Origin: Nonomuraea sp. SBT364
GTDB lineage: Bacteria > Actinomycetota > Actinomycetes > Streptosporangiales > Streptosporangiaceae
Assembly: GCF_001083785.1 (NCBI RefSeq)
Contig: NZ_LAVL01000016.1
Coordinates: forward strand, 1-64,000
Direction of reading: 5' to 3'
Length of the DNA: 64,000 nucleotides
Shown here: piece after piece, positions 45,057 through 53,017 of the stretch
How the letters are laid out: each line of letters begins with the position of its first letter
How positions within the stretch are numbered: position 1 is the first letter of the stretch
Notes under the pieces: model-generated
Seen by the model: only the letters and a program-made list of their open reading frames with translations
What the model was told of the DNA's origin: nothing
Databases searched by the model: none
Program-made: the position numbers and the translations under genes

Positions 45057-45996
45057 GCCGGTCTACCTGGTCCCCGGCCAGGGCGGCGACCCGCGCGGCG
45101 CCCTGCTGGACGTCCACGACGCCTCACCCGCCGTCCGGACGGTGTGCGAGCAGGTGCTCGACGAGATCGAGGGCGTCCTGACCACGACCGGGGCGCCCTG
45201 GTCCGCCGTCCGCCGCGTCCTGTTCGACCGGTCCCGCTCGCTGCGGATGGAGTCGGGGGTGCCGCAACTGGCCGGATACGCGATCTCGGTCATCGTGGGC
45301 CGGCTGCTGTCGGCCCGGCTCACCCCGCGCGCGATCGTCGGGCAGAGCTTCGGCGAGATCGCGGCCCTCGTCTGCGCGGGCGCCTTCGACGTCGCCGACG
45401 GCACCCGCGCGGTGTGCGCGCTCAACGCGGCCTTCCGGCAGTCCGAGGGACGCGGGGCGATGGTCCTGCTGCCGGAGCTGGGCGAGGCGGGCTGTCTCCG
45501 GCTGCTCGCGCGTGCCCGTCTGCCCGATCTGACACTCGCCTGCGTGAACGCGCCGGACCAGACCATCGTGAGCGGGCCCGTCGACGCCGTCGAGGCGCTG
45601 CTGGCGTTCGGCGGGACCACGATGACCAGGCTCGCCGTACCCTACGCGGCGCACCACCCCGCGCTCGGCGAGGTCGCGGACCGCTTCCTGCGGGGGCTGG
45701 GCCCGCTGCGGCAGCGTCCGCTGCGGGTGCCCGTCCACTCGCCGGTCCACGGGCGGGTGTACGACGACCGCGACGACCTGCGCCGGGCGCTGGCCGGCTG
45801 CGTCACCCAGCCCGTGCACCTGCCCGGGACCCTGCGGCGCCTCGGTCCCGGTCACCAGTACATCGAGCTGAGCGCGGGCGACGCGCTCACCCGGTGCGTG
45901 CGGGCCACCCTCCCCGGCGCCCGCGCCGTCGCCCCGCTGGCCGCCGACCGCGACTGGCTGGTGGCCACGGCGGATCCGGCCACGGCCCGGACCTGA
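45037..45996 (+). CDS. Malonyl-CoA:ACP transacylase-like acyltransferase (FabD fold)
   Basis: A 319-residue FabD/AT-domain-like protein. VYLVPGQGG is the N-terminal loop, the nucleophile serine is in IVGQSFGEIAAL (GHSxGE with histidine replaced by glutamine), the acid-binding arginine is likely in NAAFRQSEGRGAM, and the catalytic histidine in YAAHHPALGEV. CVNAPDQTIVSGP is typical. It would load malonate or another acyl group on the ACP encoded at 39821. The ATG lies 20 bases inside the preceding gene. It ends the plus-strand run and is convergent with a MarR gene. Confidence 0.88.
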   Translation: MPRATPEPVYLVPGQGGDPRGALLDVHDASPAVRTVCEQVLDEIEGVLTTTGAPWSAVRRVLFDRSRSLRMESGVPQLAGYAISVIVGRLLSARLTPRAIVGQSFGEIAALVCAGAFDVADGTRAVCALNAAFRQSEGRGAMVLLPELGEAGCLRLLARARLPDLTLACVNAPDQTIVSGPVDAVEALLAFGGTTMTRLAVPYAAHHPALGEVADRFLRGLGPLRQRPLRVPVHSPVHGRVYDDRDDLRRALAGCVTQPVHLPGTLRRLGPGHQYIELSAGDALTRCVRATLPGARAVAPLAADRDWLVATADPATART

Positions 45997-46023
45997 CGCT
46001 TCGCCCGCGGGACGGGCAGGGGC

Positions 46024-46494
46024 TCAACCGGGCTGTTCGCGCAGTTCCCTGGTGGCCGAGCGGTAGGCGCGGGCGACGCCGGTGAGCATGCCGAGCATCA
46101 GCGGCACCTGCTCCGGCGAATAGTCCGCGCCGATCTTCCCCAGGTGCCGCTCGGAGGTGACGCGGGTGGCGTGGTACTCGGCCATGCCGTCCTCGATCAG
46201 CTCCACGGTGACCGTGCGCCGGTCGCGCTCGCCGCGCACCCGCCGTACGTAGCCGGCCTTCTCCAGGCGGTCGACGAGCCGGGTCGTGGAGGCGGACGGC
46301 AGCCCCAGCTCCTCGGAGATCGCGCCCACCGCGAGGGGGCCGCGCATCTCCAGCAGGATGAGGGCGGCCACGTCGACATGCTGCACGCCGAGCCGACCGG
46401 CGATCGCCTCGATGTGCAGCATGACCGCGATCAGGAACTCGCGGAAGACGTCCTCTTCCGGATGCTTGCCGGTCACCCGCCCAATGTACTTCAT
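46024..46494 (-). CDS. MarR-family regulator
   Basis: A 156-residue winged-helix regulator. VDVAALILLEMRGPLAVGAISEELGLPSASTTRLVDRLEKAGYVRRV is the DNA-binding region, with the wing arginines in GERDRRTVTVEL. ATG 46494 is preferred since the longer start at 46521 would place the operator-like repeat inside the gene; neither has a clear ribosome site, so a leaderless transcript is possible. It is divergent from a FAD monooxygenase across 44 bp and very likely controls it. Confidence 0.87.
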   Translation of the reverse strand: MKYIGRVTGKHPEEDVFREFLIAVMLHIEAIAGRLGVQHVDVAALILLEMRGPLAVGAISEELGLPSASTTRLVDRLEKAGYVRRVRGERDRRTVTVELIEDGMAEYHATRVTSERHLGKIGADYSPEQVPLMLGMLTGVARAYRSATRELREQPG

Positions 46495-46503
46495 ATCGAT
46501 GTA
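46487..46503. promoter_or_regulatory. Possible MarR operator
   Basis: TACTTCATATCGATGTA is an imperfect 17-bp palindrome (five of eight pairs) overlapping the MarR start codon and facing the divergent FAD monooxygenase gene; size and place fit a MarR site. Confidence 0.4.
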
Positions 46504-46538
46504 TCTTCGAAGCGGAGTCATTTCGATTTGGAGAGAAC

Positions 46539-47660
46539 ATGGACGTTCTTGTCATCGGCGCGGGCGTGGGCGGCCTGGCCGTCGCGCGGAGCCTGCTGGC
46601 CGCGGGGCACCGGGTGCGGATCTACGAGCAGGCCGAGGCCCTGCGAACGGGCGGCGCGGGGCTGAGCATCTTCAGCAACGGCGCCGCCGTGCTGCACGAC
46701 CTCGGCGTCACCCTCGACGGCGCCGGTGGCCGGTTCGACCGGATCGACGCGCTGACGGCGGACGGCCGGCTGCGGCTCAGGTCCGACATGGCGCACGCCG
46801 CCACGCTCTACGGGTTCCCGAACAAGTCGGTCTCCCGCCGCCTCGTGCTGGAACGGCTGGCCGAAGGGCTGCCCGCCGACCTGATCAGCTACGGCACGGC
46901 CTGCCGGAGCGTGACCCAGGACGGCGACCGGGTCACGGTGACCTTCGACGACGGCTCGACGGCCACGGGCGACCTGCTCATCGGGGCCGACGGCCACCAC
47001 TCGGTCGTGCGGCGCGAGCTGTGGGGCGACGTCCCCGTACGCACGGCCACCTTCGGCACCTGGCAGGCCCTGAGCCGGATCGACATCGACGTCACGGACA
47101 CCCACCTCCACCTCATGATCACCGGACGGGAGGGCGCGTGCGGGATCATCCCCGCCGGCGAGGGCAAGCTCCAGTGGTGGTTCGACGTGCGCTGGTCCCC
47201 CGGCAGCCCGCGCCCCGCCGCGCCGCTGGCCGAGCTGAGGCGCCGCTTCGGCCACTGGGCGTCACCCGTCCCCGAACTGCTCGCCCAGGCGTCCGGGGAC
47301 GACCTCGACTTCTTCGGCCACCACTGGCAGAAGGTGCGCCGGGAGTGGGGCAAGGGCCGCGTCACGCTGCTCGGCGACGCCGCCCACCTCATGCCGCCCA
47401 CTCTCGGCCAGGGCGCCAACCAGACCCTGGAGGACGTGTGGGTGCTGGGGCGCGAGCTCGCCAGGGGCGGCGATCCGGCGCACCGGCTACGCGCCTACGA
47501 GAAGGCCCGCTACCCGCACGTCAACCTGGTGTCACGGTTGGCCAGGCGCAGCCCCGCCAACTGGCGGATCCCGCCGCTGATCGGCCGGATGGTCTCCGAG
47601 ACGTCGCAGAGCGGGATGCTCGCCCGCTTCAGCAACCGGCTCACCGCCCTCTCCCGCTGA
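46539..47660 (+). CDS. FAD-dependent monooxygenase (PHBH fold)
   Basis: A 373-residue group A flavoprotein monooxygenase. VLVIGAGVGGLAVARSLLAAGH is the FAD dinucleotide loop, DLLIGADGHHSVVRREL the DG motif, and VTLLGDAAHLMPPTLGQGANQTLEDV the GD motif. It would hydroxylate an aromatic or polyketide-like substrate with NAD(P)H. GGAG lies 5 nt before ATG 46539. Divergent from MarR, which often senses phenolic ligands. Its last 20 bases overlap the end of the convergent phosphotransferase gene. Confidence 0.9.
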   Translation: MDVLVIGAGVGGLAVARSLLAAGHRVRIYEQAEALRTGGAGLSIFSNGAAVLHDLGVTLDGAGGRFDRIDALTADGRLRLRSDMAHAATLYGFPNKSVSRRLVLERLAEGLPADLISYGTACRSVTQDGDRVTVTFDDGSTATGDLLIGADGHHSVVRRELWGDVPVRTATFGTWQALSRIDIDVTDTHLHLMITGREGACGIIPAGEGKLQWWFDVRWSPGSPRPAAPLAELRRRFGHWASPVPELLAQASGDDLDFFGHHWQKVRREWGKGRVTLLGDAAHLMPPTLGQGANQTLEDVWVLGRELARGGDPAHRLRAYEKARYPHVNLVSRLARRSPANWRIPPLIGRMVSETSQSGMLARFSNRLTALSR

Positions 47661-48513
47661 GAGGGGGAGCCCACCGGCGCAGCAGGGCCACGCCTAGGGC
47701 GACCTGGGCCGGTTCGAGCTCGGTCCTGCCGTCCTCGACGTCCCACAGCGCGTTCTGCAGGATGCGGCCGAGCGTCCACCCGGCCGCCCGCCGCCGGTCC
47801 AGGCCGAGTGCCTCGGTCAGCAGGTCGAAGCGGCGGAGCGCCGCGCCCGTCACGTCGCCGGTCGCCACCACCGCCTCCTCCCACCGGCTGTCCAGCGCCG
47901 GCCACAGGTCGAACCCGGGATCGCCGGCCAGCGGCTCGGGGTCGATGGCCAGCCACGGCTCCCGCCGCCCGGCGAGCACGTTGTCGTAGTGCAGGTCCCA
48001 GTGCAGCAGGCGGTCACCGGGCTCGCCGGCCAGCTCGGCCACGGCGGACGCGCAGGTGCGCACCAGCCGTCGCTCGGCCGGGTCGCGCAACGCCGGCACG
48101 GCCCCGGGCGTCCGGTCGAGCATGGCGGCGGCGATGTCGCCCAGCCGCCGCATCCCGGCGGGCGCGGGCACCGCGACCAGGCGCGCCAGCAGCCCGGCGA
48201 CGACCCGCATCGCCTCGTCGTCGTCGGCCACCGACGACAGCGGGCGGGCCGCGTCCAGCCGTTCCAGCAGCATGGTGCCGGTGTCCGGGTCGTGGTCGAG
48301 CAGGCGCACCACGCCGTCGCCGTTCCACGCCCGCAGGCCGGGCACGGCGCCGGCGTTGTCCTCGCTGGGCTGCTGGAACTTCAGCACCGCGGGCGTGCCG
48401 TCGGCGCGGGTCACCGGCAGCACGAGCGACGCCATGCCGCTCCGTACGGGACCGTCGGGCCGCAGCGCCCAGCGGTCCATCAGGTCGGCCGCTTCCGGCA
48501 GCGAGGTCGTCAC
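47641..48513 (-). CDS. Antibiotic/hydroxyurea phosphotransferase-like kinase (APH(6)-type)
   Basis: A 290-residue kinase-fold protein. The catalytic loop is LLHWDLHYDNVL (HxDxxxxN) and the metal aspartate is in AIDPEPLAGDPGFDLWP; the ATP-binding lysine is in PAVLKFQQPSEDN. This set is typical of the aminoglycoside/hydroxyurea kinase family that includes streptomycin 6-phosphotransferases. Whether it inactivates an antibiotic is unknown. GTG 48513 overlaps the regulator stop (GTGA), so the two are coupled. Confidence 0.85.
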   Translation of the reverse strand: MTTSLPEAADLMDRWALRPDGPVRSGMASLVLPVTRADGTPAVLKFQQPSEDNAGAVPGLRAWNGDGVVRLLDHDPDTGTMLLERLDAARPLSSVADDDEAMRVVAGLLARLVAVPAPAGMRRLGDIAAAMLDRTPGAVPALRDPAERRLVRTCASAVAELAGEPGDRLLHWDLHYDNVLAGRREPWLAIDPEPLAGDPGFDLWPALDSRWEEAVVATGDVTGAALRRFDLLTEALGLDRRRAAGWTLGRILQNALWDVEDGRTELEPAQVALGVALLRRWAPPLSGRGR

Positions 48514-49352
48514 AGGGACGTCCGGAAGTCCTGCGTCCCGATGACGCGCAGCAGGTCGAGCTTCTCGCGGGTGCCGGTGCCCTCGGTCGGGAAGAACGCC
48601 AGCATCTTGAGGTCCGCCTCGGGGGTGAACAGCACTTCGCAGGTCAGGTGCAGCACCCCGACCTCCGGGTGGACGAACCGCTTGCGGTCGAAACGGCGTA
48701 CCGCGACCTCGTGCCGTTCCCACAGCTCGCGGAACTCCGCACTGCGCTTCAGCAGCCCGTGCACCAGCTCCACCACGTCGTCGTCGCCGGCGCGGCGCGA
48801 GTAGGTCGCCCGCAGGTCGTTGACGAGCGCGAGCGAATGCCGTGGCCGGTCCTCCTCCAGGAACCGGTCGCGCGCCTGCGGATCGGTGAACCAGCGCCAC
48901 GCGATCCGGCCATGGCCCGCCTGCTGATCGCGACGGCCGAGCACGATCTCGGCGAGGGCGTTCTGCCACAGCACCTCGTGCAGATCGGTGCAGATGCTGA
49001 CCGGGACGTCGGTGAGCCGGTCGGCCAGGCTGATCAGCCCCGGGCGGATGTGCCGGCCGGCCCGGCGCATCGGAGGCGCCAGCCCGGCCAGGTGGAAGAG
49101 GTGGTCACGCTCGTCCAGGTCGCAGCGGAGCGCGCGCGCCAGGGAGGCCACGATCGGCTCGGACGGATTCGCGCCACGGCACTGCTCCAGCCGGGCGTAG
49201 TAGTCGGCGGACATGCCGGCAAGCTGCGCCACCTCGTCCCGCCGCAGACCGGGCGTCCGGCGCCGTACGCCGTCGGGCAGGCCGACGTCGGCCGGGTGCA
49301 GCAGCTCCCGGCGGCGACGGAGGAAGTCGGCGAGGCCGGAGCGGTCGATCAC
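48510..49352 (-). CDS. XRE-type regulator with MmyB-like ligand domain
   Basis: A 280-residue regulator. The N-terminal helix-turn-helix is GLRRDEVAQLAGMSADYYARLEQCRGANPSEPIVASLARAL, and the C-terminal half (CTDLHEVLWQNALAEIVLG, HPEVGVLHLTCEVL) is the MmyB-like, PAS-related fatty-acid-binding domain. These regulators usually control a neighbouring redox enzyme; here an aldo/keto reductase is divergent, with a perfect inverted repeat between. GTG 49352 or 49358 are both possible starts. Confidence 0.9.
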   Translation of the reverse strand: MIDRSGLADFLRRRRELLHPADVGLPDGVRRRTPGLRRDEVAQLAGMSADYYARLEQCRGANPSEPIVASLARALRCDLDERDHLFHLAGLAPPMRRAGRHIRPGLISLADRLTDVPVSICTDLHEVLWQNALAEIVLGRRDQQAGHGRIAWRWFTDPQARDRFLEEDRPRHSLALVNDLRATYSRRAGDDDVVELVHGLLKRSAEFRELWERHEVAVRRFDRKRFVHPEVGVLHLTCEVLFTPEADLKMLAFFPTEGTGTREKLDLLRVIGTQDFRTSL

Positions 49353-49384
49353 GCACACCAGTCTAGGGGCCCTGCCGCGCTCAG

Positions 49385-49405
49385 CCAGGGACAGGTTGTC
49401 CCTGG
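49385..49405. promoter_or_regulatory. Perfect inverted repeat, probable XRE-MmyB operator
   Basis: CCAGGGACA (49385-49393) and TGTCCCTGG (49397-49405) are perfect 9-bp arms with a 3-nt spacer, between the divergent XRE-MmyB regulator and aldo/keto reductase genes. Confidence 0.75.
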
Positions 49406-49453
49406 TTGCGCTGGACCTGGTCCGGGCAGGCGGCGGCCCGCACAGTGGAGGAC

Positions 49454-50449
49454 ATGACGACGACAACCCGGCTCGGTGCCCGCGGCCTCGGCCGCACCGG
49501 CCCCACCGTCTCCTCGCCCGGCCTCGGCGGCATGGCCCTGTCCGGCGCCTACGGCCCCGTGGACGACGACGAAGGCGTACGGGTCCTGCGCGCCTACCTG
49601 GACGCCGGCGGCACCCTGCTGGACACCGGCGACTTCTACGGCGCGGGGCACAACGAACTGCTGATCCGGCGCGCGCTGGAGGGCCGCGACCGTGACGAGG
49701 TCGTGCTCTCGGTCAAGTTCGGAGCCATGCGCGGCCCCGACGGCGGCCATTCCGGGATCGACGCCCGCCCCGCCGCGGTGCGGAACTTCCTGACGTACTC
49801 GCTGCGGCGTCTCGGCGTCGACCACGTCGACGTCTACCGCCCGGCCCGGCTCGACCCGTCCGTCCCCGTCGAGGACACCGTCGGCGCGATCGCCGAGCTG
49901 GTCGAGAAGGGGTACGTGCGTCACATCGGCCTCAGCGAGGTCGGCGCGGAGACGATCCGCCGCGCCTCGGCCGTCGCGCCGATCTGCGACGTGCAGCTGG
50001 AGTACTCGCTGTTCAGCCGCGGCATCGAGGACGCCATCCTGCCCGTGTGCCGCGAACTCGGCATCGGCGTCACCGCCTACGGCGTGCTGGCCCGCGGCCT
50101 GATCGGCGGCAGCGGAACCCTGGGCGGCATGCGGGCGATGACGCCGCGTTTCCAGGGCGCCAACCGGGAGCACAACGCGGCCCTGGCCGCGCGGCTGGAG
50201 GAGCTGGCCGAGGCCAAGGGCGCCTCCGTCGCGCAGCTGGCGATCGCCTGGGTCGCGGCCCAGGGCGAGGACATCGTGCCGGTCGTCGGCTCGCGACGCC
50301 TGGACCAGGTCGGCACGCTCGTCGGCAGCGGGCGCGTCTCGTTCGATGCCGAGGAGCTCGCGCGGATCGAGGACCTCGTCCCGCGCGGCGCGGCCCGGGG
50401 CGACCGCTACCCCAGCCGGCACATGGCCGACCTGGACAGCGAGCGCTGA
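49454..50449 (+). CDS. Aldo/keto reductase
   Basis: A 331-residue NADPH-dependent TIM-barrel reductase. LLDTGDFYGAGHNE carries the catalytic aspartate and tyrosine, VVLSVKFG the lysine. The usual catalytic histidine position reads VYRPARLDP, with no histidine, a variant seen in a common actinomycete subgroup. VRHIGLSEVGAETIRRA and VPVVGSRRLDQV follow, the last holding the cofactor phosphate loop. ATG 49454 follows GGAGG. It is divergent from an XRE-MmyB regulator. Confidence 0.9.
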   Translation: MTTTTRLGARGLGRTGPTVSSPGLGGMALSGAYGPVDDDEGVRVLRAYLDAGGTLLDTGDFYGAGHNELLIRRALEGRDRDEVVLSVKFGAMRGPDGGHSGIDARPAAVRNFLTYSLRRLGVDHVDVYRPARLDPSVPVEDTVGAIAELVEKGYVRHIGLSEVGAETIRRASAVAPICDVQLEYSLFSRGIEDAILPVCRELGIGVTAYGVLARGLIGGSGTLGGMRAMTPRFQGANREHNAALAARLEELAEAKGASVAQLAIAWVAAQGEDIVPVVGSRRLDQVGTLVGSGRVSFDAEELARIEDLVPRGAARGDRYPSRHMADLDSER

Positions 50450-50537
50450 CCCTGGTCGGGCGCGCGTCACCGGGCACGGCCGGGTCCCCTAGGATGATGT
50501 CCGCATCCGGATGTTATGTGCACTGGAAGGACGTGTG

Positions 50538-51125
50538 ATGGCGGCCCGGCATCTGTACGTGGTGAGGCACGGCTCGGCGGACCCCTTCGGGGAGTTGACC
50601 GAGGAGGGGCGGAGGCAGTCGGAGCTGCTGGCGGACCGCCTCGCCGCCCTGCCGGTCGACGCGGTGTGGCACTCGCCCCTTTCGCGGGCCGTGCGCTCGG
50701 CCCGGATCATCGGCGAGCGCCTGCCGGGTGTCCCGGTGCGGGAGGCGGCCGAGCTGGTGGACCACGTCCCGCATGTGCCCGAGGAGATTCCTCCGGCGTG
50801 GGCGGGGTTCTTCGACGGGTACGACGCCGCCGAGGCTGCCGCTGGGGCGCGGATCGCGGACGCGCTGGTCGAGCGGTTCGCGCGGCCCGCCGAGACCGAG
50901 ACCCATGAGGTCCTGGTCACGCACGCCTACCAGGTGGCCTGGCTGGTGCGGCACGCGCTCGACGCTCCGCCCGCGCGGTGGCTGGGGCTCGGCTGCGGGA
51001 ACACGGCGCTGACGGCCATCAGCTATCACGACGGCGCCGCGCCCACGATCCTGCTCTACAACGACATGGGCCACCTTCCGCCCGGCCTGCGATGGACGGG
51101 GTTCAGCCCCGGCGTCCGGCCCTGA
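50538..51125 (+). CDS. Histidine phosphatase superfamily protein
   Basis: A 195-residue phosphatase-like protein. YVVRHGSADPFGELTEEGRRQSELL is the RHG motif region, WHSPLSRAVRSARI the second arginine, and VLVTHAYQVAWLV the second histidine. Substrate unknown. ATG 50538 (or GTG 50535) has GGAAGG upstream. It was probably directly convergent with the PEP-utilizing gene now at 54253 before the IS630-bounded segment was inserted 12 bp behind its stop. Confidence 0.87.
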   Translation: MAARHLYVVRHGSADPFGELTEEGRRQSELLADRLAALPVDAVWHSPLSRAVRSARIIGERLPGVPVREAAELVDHVPHVPEEIPPAWAGFFDGYDAAEAAAGARIADALVERFARPAETETHEVLVTHAYQVAWLVRHALDAPPARWLGLGCGNTALTAISYHDGAAPTILLYNDMGHLPPGLRWTGFSPGVRP

Positions 51126-51137
51126 CGACCGGGCGGC

Positions 51138-51267
51138 TAGTGTCGTGACCGGAAACGATCACCGGTTCGCGTGGAGCCGTCCTCGCCGGTCAAATGTGGA
51201 AGACATGTGTGATCGGCGTGGGGAAACGCGACCGACCAAGCTCGACCAGCCGTTCACCCGCTGGTCG
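51138..51267 (+). mobile_element. IS630-family relic: terminal repeat plus internally deleted transposase
   Basis: GTGTCGTGACCGGAAACG... at 51140-51165 matches the outer terminal repeat of the IS630 element at 54228-54253 at 22 of 26 positions in inverted orientation, preceded by TA. The next ~60 bp also match the leader of that element. Then the sequence jumps to codons for RPTKLDQPFTRWS (51229-51267), an internal block that in the intact transposase reads RPSKLGQPFTRWS. So this is the remnant of a related element with its 5' transposase portion deleted and its 3' part lost. Confidence 0.82.
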
Positions 51268-51658
51268 GCGGGCGGGTGGTCCAGGCGCGGGTGAGGACGG
51301 CGGCCACTGCCAGCGCGGCCAGCGCCGCCACGTCGGCGAATGCGACCGAGGTCAGTTTCGGGTCCGCGCCCGCGGTCGTCGCCACAAGCACGATGAAGGA
51401 TGCCTTGCCGATTACGGCGACGACCAGCACCGGTCGGCGCCAGTCCGGTACGGCGGCCGCCGCCAGGAGCGCGACACCCAGCAGCGCCAGCATGACCGCG
51501 CGATGCCGCAGCAGCAGCGTGCTGGTCGCGTCGGCGTCCACAACTCCGTAGACGGTGGCGAACTGGGACGGCGCCAGCGCACCGATTCCCGGCGCGAGGT
51601 TGAGCAGTCCCACGGCGACGAACAGCAGCATCCCCGTGATGCGGGCGACGAAGCGCAC
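51254..51658 (-). CDS. Small four-helix membrane protein
   Basis: A 134-residue protein with four predicted membrane helices (ITGMLLFVAVGLLNLAPG, AVMLALLGVALLAAAAV, LVVAVIGKASFIVLVA, VAALAALAVAAVL). It resembles a widespread but uncharacterised actinomycete family with an RHRAVM/LLRHR block. GTG 51658 is chosen because GGAGG lies 5 nt upstream. Its stop and last few residues lie inside the IS630 relic, so its natural C-terminus may have been replaced. It is divergent from an AraC gene. Confidence 0.75.
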   Translation of the reverse strand: MRFVARITGMLLFVAVGLLNLAPGIGALAPSQFATVYGVVDADATSTLLLRHRAVMLALLGVALLAAAAVPDWRRPVLVVAVIGKASFIVLVATTAGADPKLTSVAFADVAALAALAVAAVLTRAWTTRPPTSG

Positions 51659-51711
51659 CGTATCCTCCTTCACACGTTCTCGGCTTTCCGCTCAGCCTGC
51701 AGGAGACTCTG

Positions 51712-52512
51712 ATGCCGGCGCTTTCACCAATCCGTCGCGCCACAGCCGGGGCGGTGGTGTGGTTGTGGCCGGGCCGCGCCCTGTACGCCGGGCCGTCGCT
51801 GCGGCTGGAGCCGCACTCCGGCGCGGTCGCGTGCATGGCCGTGGGCGTTGACGCGCCCTTCACCGTTCACCCGATGACCGGTGGCGAACTGCGGGTGCGC
51901 ACCGCGCTCGTTGCCCCTCGGGTACGCCACCAGCTCACGGCGTCCGGCGACCACATGCTGTTCCTCTACCTCGACCCCGGCTCGGCGGACGACCGGGCGT
52001 GCCGCACCTGCTTCACCACCGGCCATGAGAAGATCCTTGCCGAGCACCGGCACGAGGACGACCTGCTCACCTGGGCAGCGGAGTTGTCTTCGCAAACTCC
52101 CGTCCCGCACGTCACCGCCTGGATCACCAAGGCCACCGGCCACGCCAGGACGTCGTACGCCGACCCGCGGATCACGGCCGCGACCCAGCGGCTCATCGAC
52201 GCCCACCAGCCGCTGCCCGCCGCCCCGCTGGCCGCCGAGCTGGGATTGTCGGAGTCTCGCTTCCTGCGGCTGTTCAGGCAGGGCACGGGGACGTCGTATC
52301 GCCGCTTCCGGCTGTGGGCGCAGATGCATCGGGCCGCGCGGGCGCTGGCGGCGGGCCACAATCTCACCCGCGCGGCGGCCGACGGCTATTTCGCCAGCCC
52401 GTCCCACTTGAGCACCGCGTTCCACGCCATGTTCGGCCTCACGCCCAGTGCCCTGCTCTCCCAGGGCCTGACGATCCGCTGCCTGGACCCATCACCTGAC
52501 GCCGTCACCTAA
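51712..52512 (+). CDS. AraC-family regulator
   Basis: A 266-residue protein. The C-terminal ~100 residues carry two helix-turn-helix units (PLAAELGLSESRFLRLFRQGTGTSYRRFRLWAQMHRAARAL and AAADGYFASPSHLSTAFHAMFGLTPSAL). The N-terminal half is a cupin-like region without clear relatives, with two cysteines (DRACRTC). It lies between two small membrane-protein genes inside the segment bounded by IS630 ends and probably controls one or both. Confidence 0.85.
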   Translation: MPALSPIRRATAGAVVWLWPGRALYAGPSLRLEPHSGAVACMAVGVDAPFTVHPMTGGELRVRTALVAPRVRHQLTASGDHMLFLYLDPGSADDRACRTCFTTGHEKILAEHRHEDDLLTWAAELSSQTPVPHVTAWITKATGHARTSYADPRITAATQRLIDAHQPLPAAPLAAELGLSESRFLRLFRQGTGTSYRRFRLWAQMHRAARALAAGHNLTRAAADGYFASPSHLSTAFHAMFGLTPSALLSQGLTIRCLDPSPDAVT

Positions 52513-52873
52513 GGCTCGCCAGCAACGCGCCTGCGGCGACGACCTCCACCCAGAAATAGCACCAGACGGGATAGAACGCCGTCGGCCGCTCGACCGCCCG
52601 CCCCACCAGCCGCCCGAAGGCCATGCCCAGCAGGGACACGGCGACGGTGACGACCACCCCCGTGCGCATCCCGCCCGCGTCGGCAAGCGCCATCAGCAAC
52701 AGTCCGCCGACGGCCACGCCGAAGCCGCCGTACACCGCCCGGACCTCACTGCGCGCCTCGATCGAGTCGGCGATCATCCGGAACGGCCTGATCAGCACGG
52801 CGGGCGCGAACAACCCGAACACACCCATCCCGAAAAAGAAGACCGCCACCATGGTGATCACTACAGCCTGCAC
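52505..52873 (-). CDS. Small membrane protein, DUF4345-like
   Basis: A 122-residue protein with four hydrophobic helices (VVITMVAVFFFGMGVFGLFAP, YGGFGVAVGGLLLMALAD, VVVTVAVSLLGMAFGRLVG, CYFWVEVVAAGALLASL). RSEVRAVYGGFGVAVG is typical of the DUF4345 family. GTG 52873 has GGGAG 5 nt upstream. It is convergent with the AraC gene and overlaps its end by 8 nt. Function unknown. Confidence 0.78.
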   Translation of the reverse strand: MQAVVITMVAVFFFGMGVFGLFAPAVLIRPFRMIADSIEARSEVRAVYGGFGVAVGGLLLMALADAGGMRTGVVVTVAVSLLGMAFGRLVGRAVERPTAFYPVWCYFWVEVVAAGALLASLR

Positions 52874-53017
52874 GACAACTCCCCGGACCCGACGACAGTG
52901 GACGAGGCAGCCCAGCATGCCTTCGACGCTGCGCGCAGTGCTTCCATGAACCTGCCGCAAACGGTCGGCAGGTCAAGGTGGTCCAACAGACGTCCCACGA
53001 CGATGGGTGCCAGGACG

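Noticed and set aside
32199-45996. Naming the acyl-chain gene set as a known natural-product pathway
   Set aside because: Aryl-polyene, ladderane, alkylresorcinol and gamma-butyrolactone sets need genes (chain-length factor, several dehydratases, type III PKS, AfsA) that are absent here.
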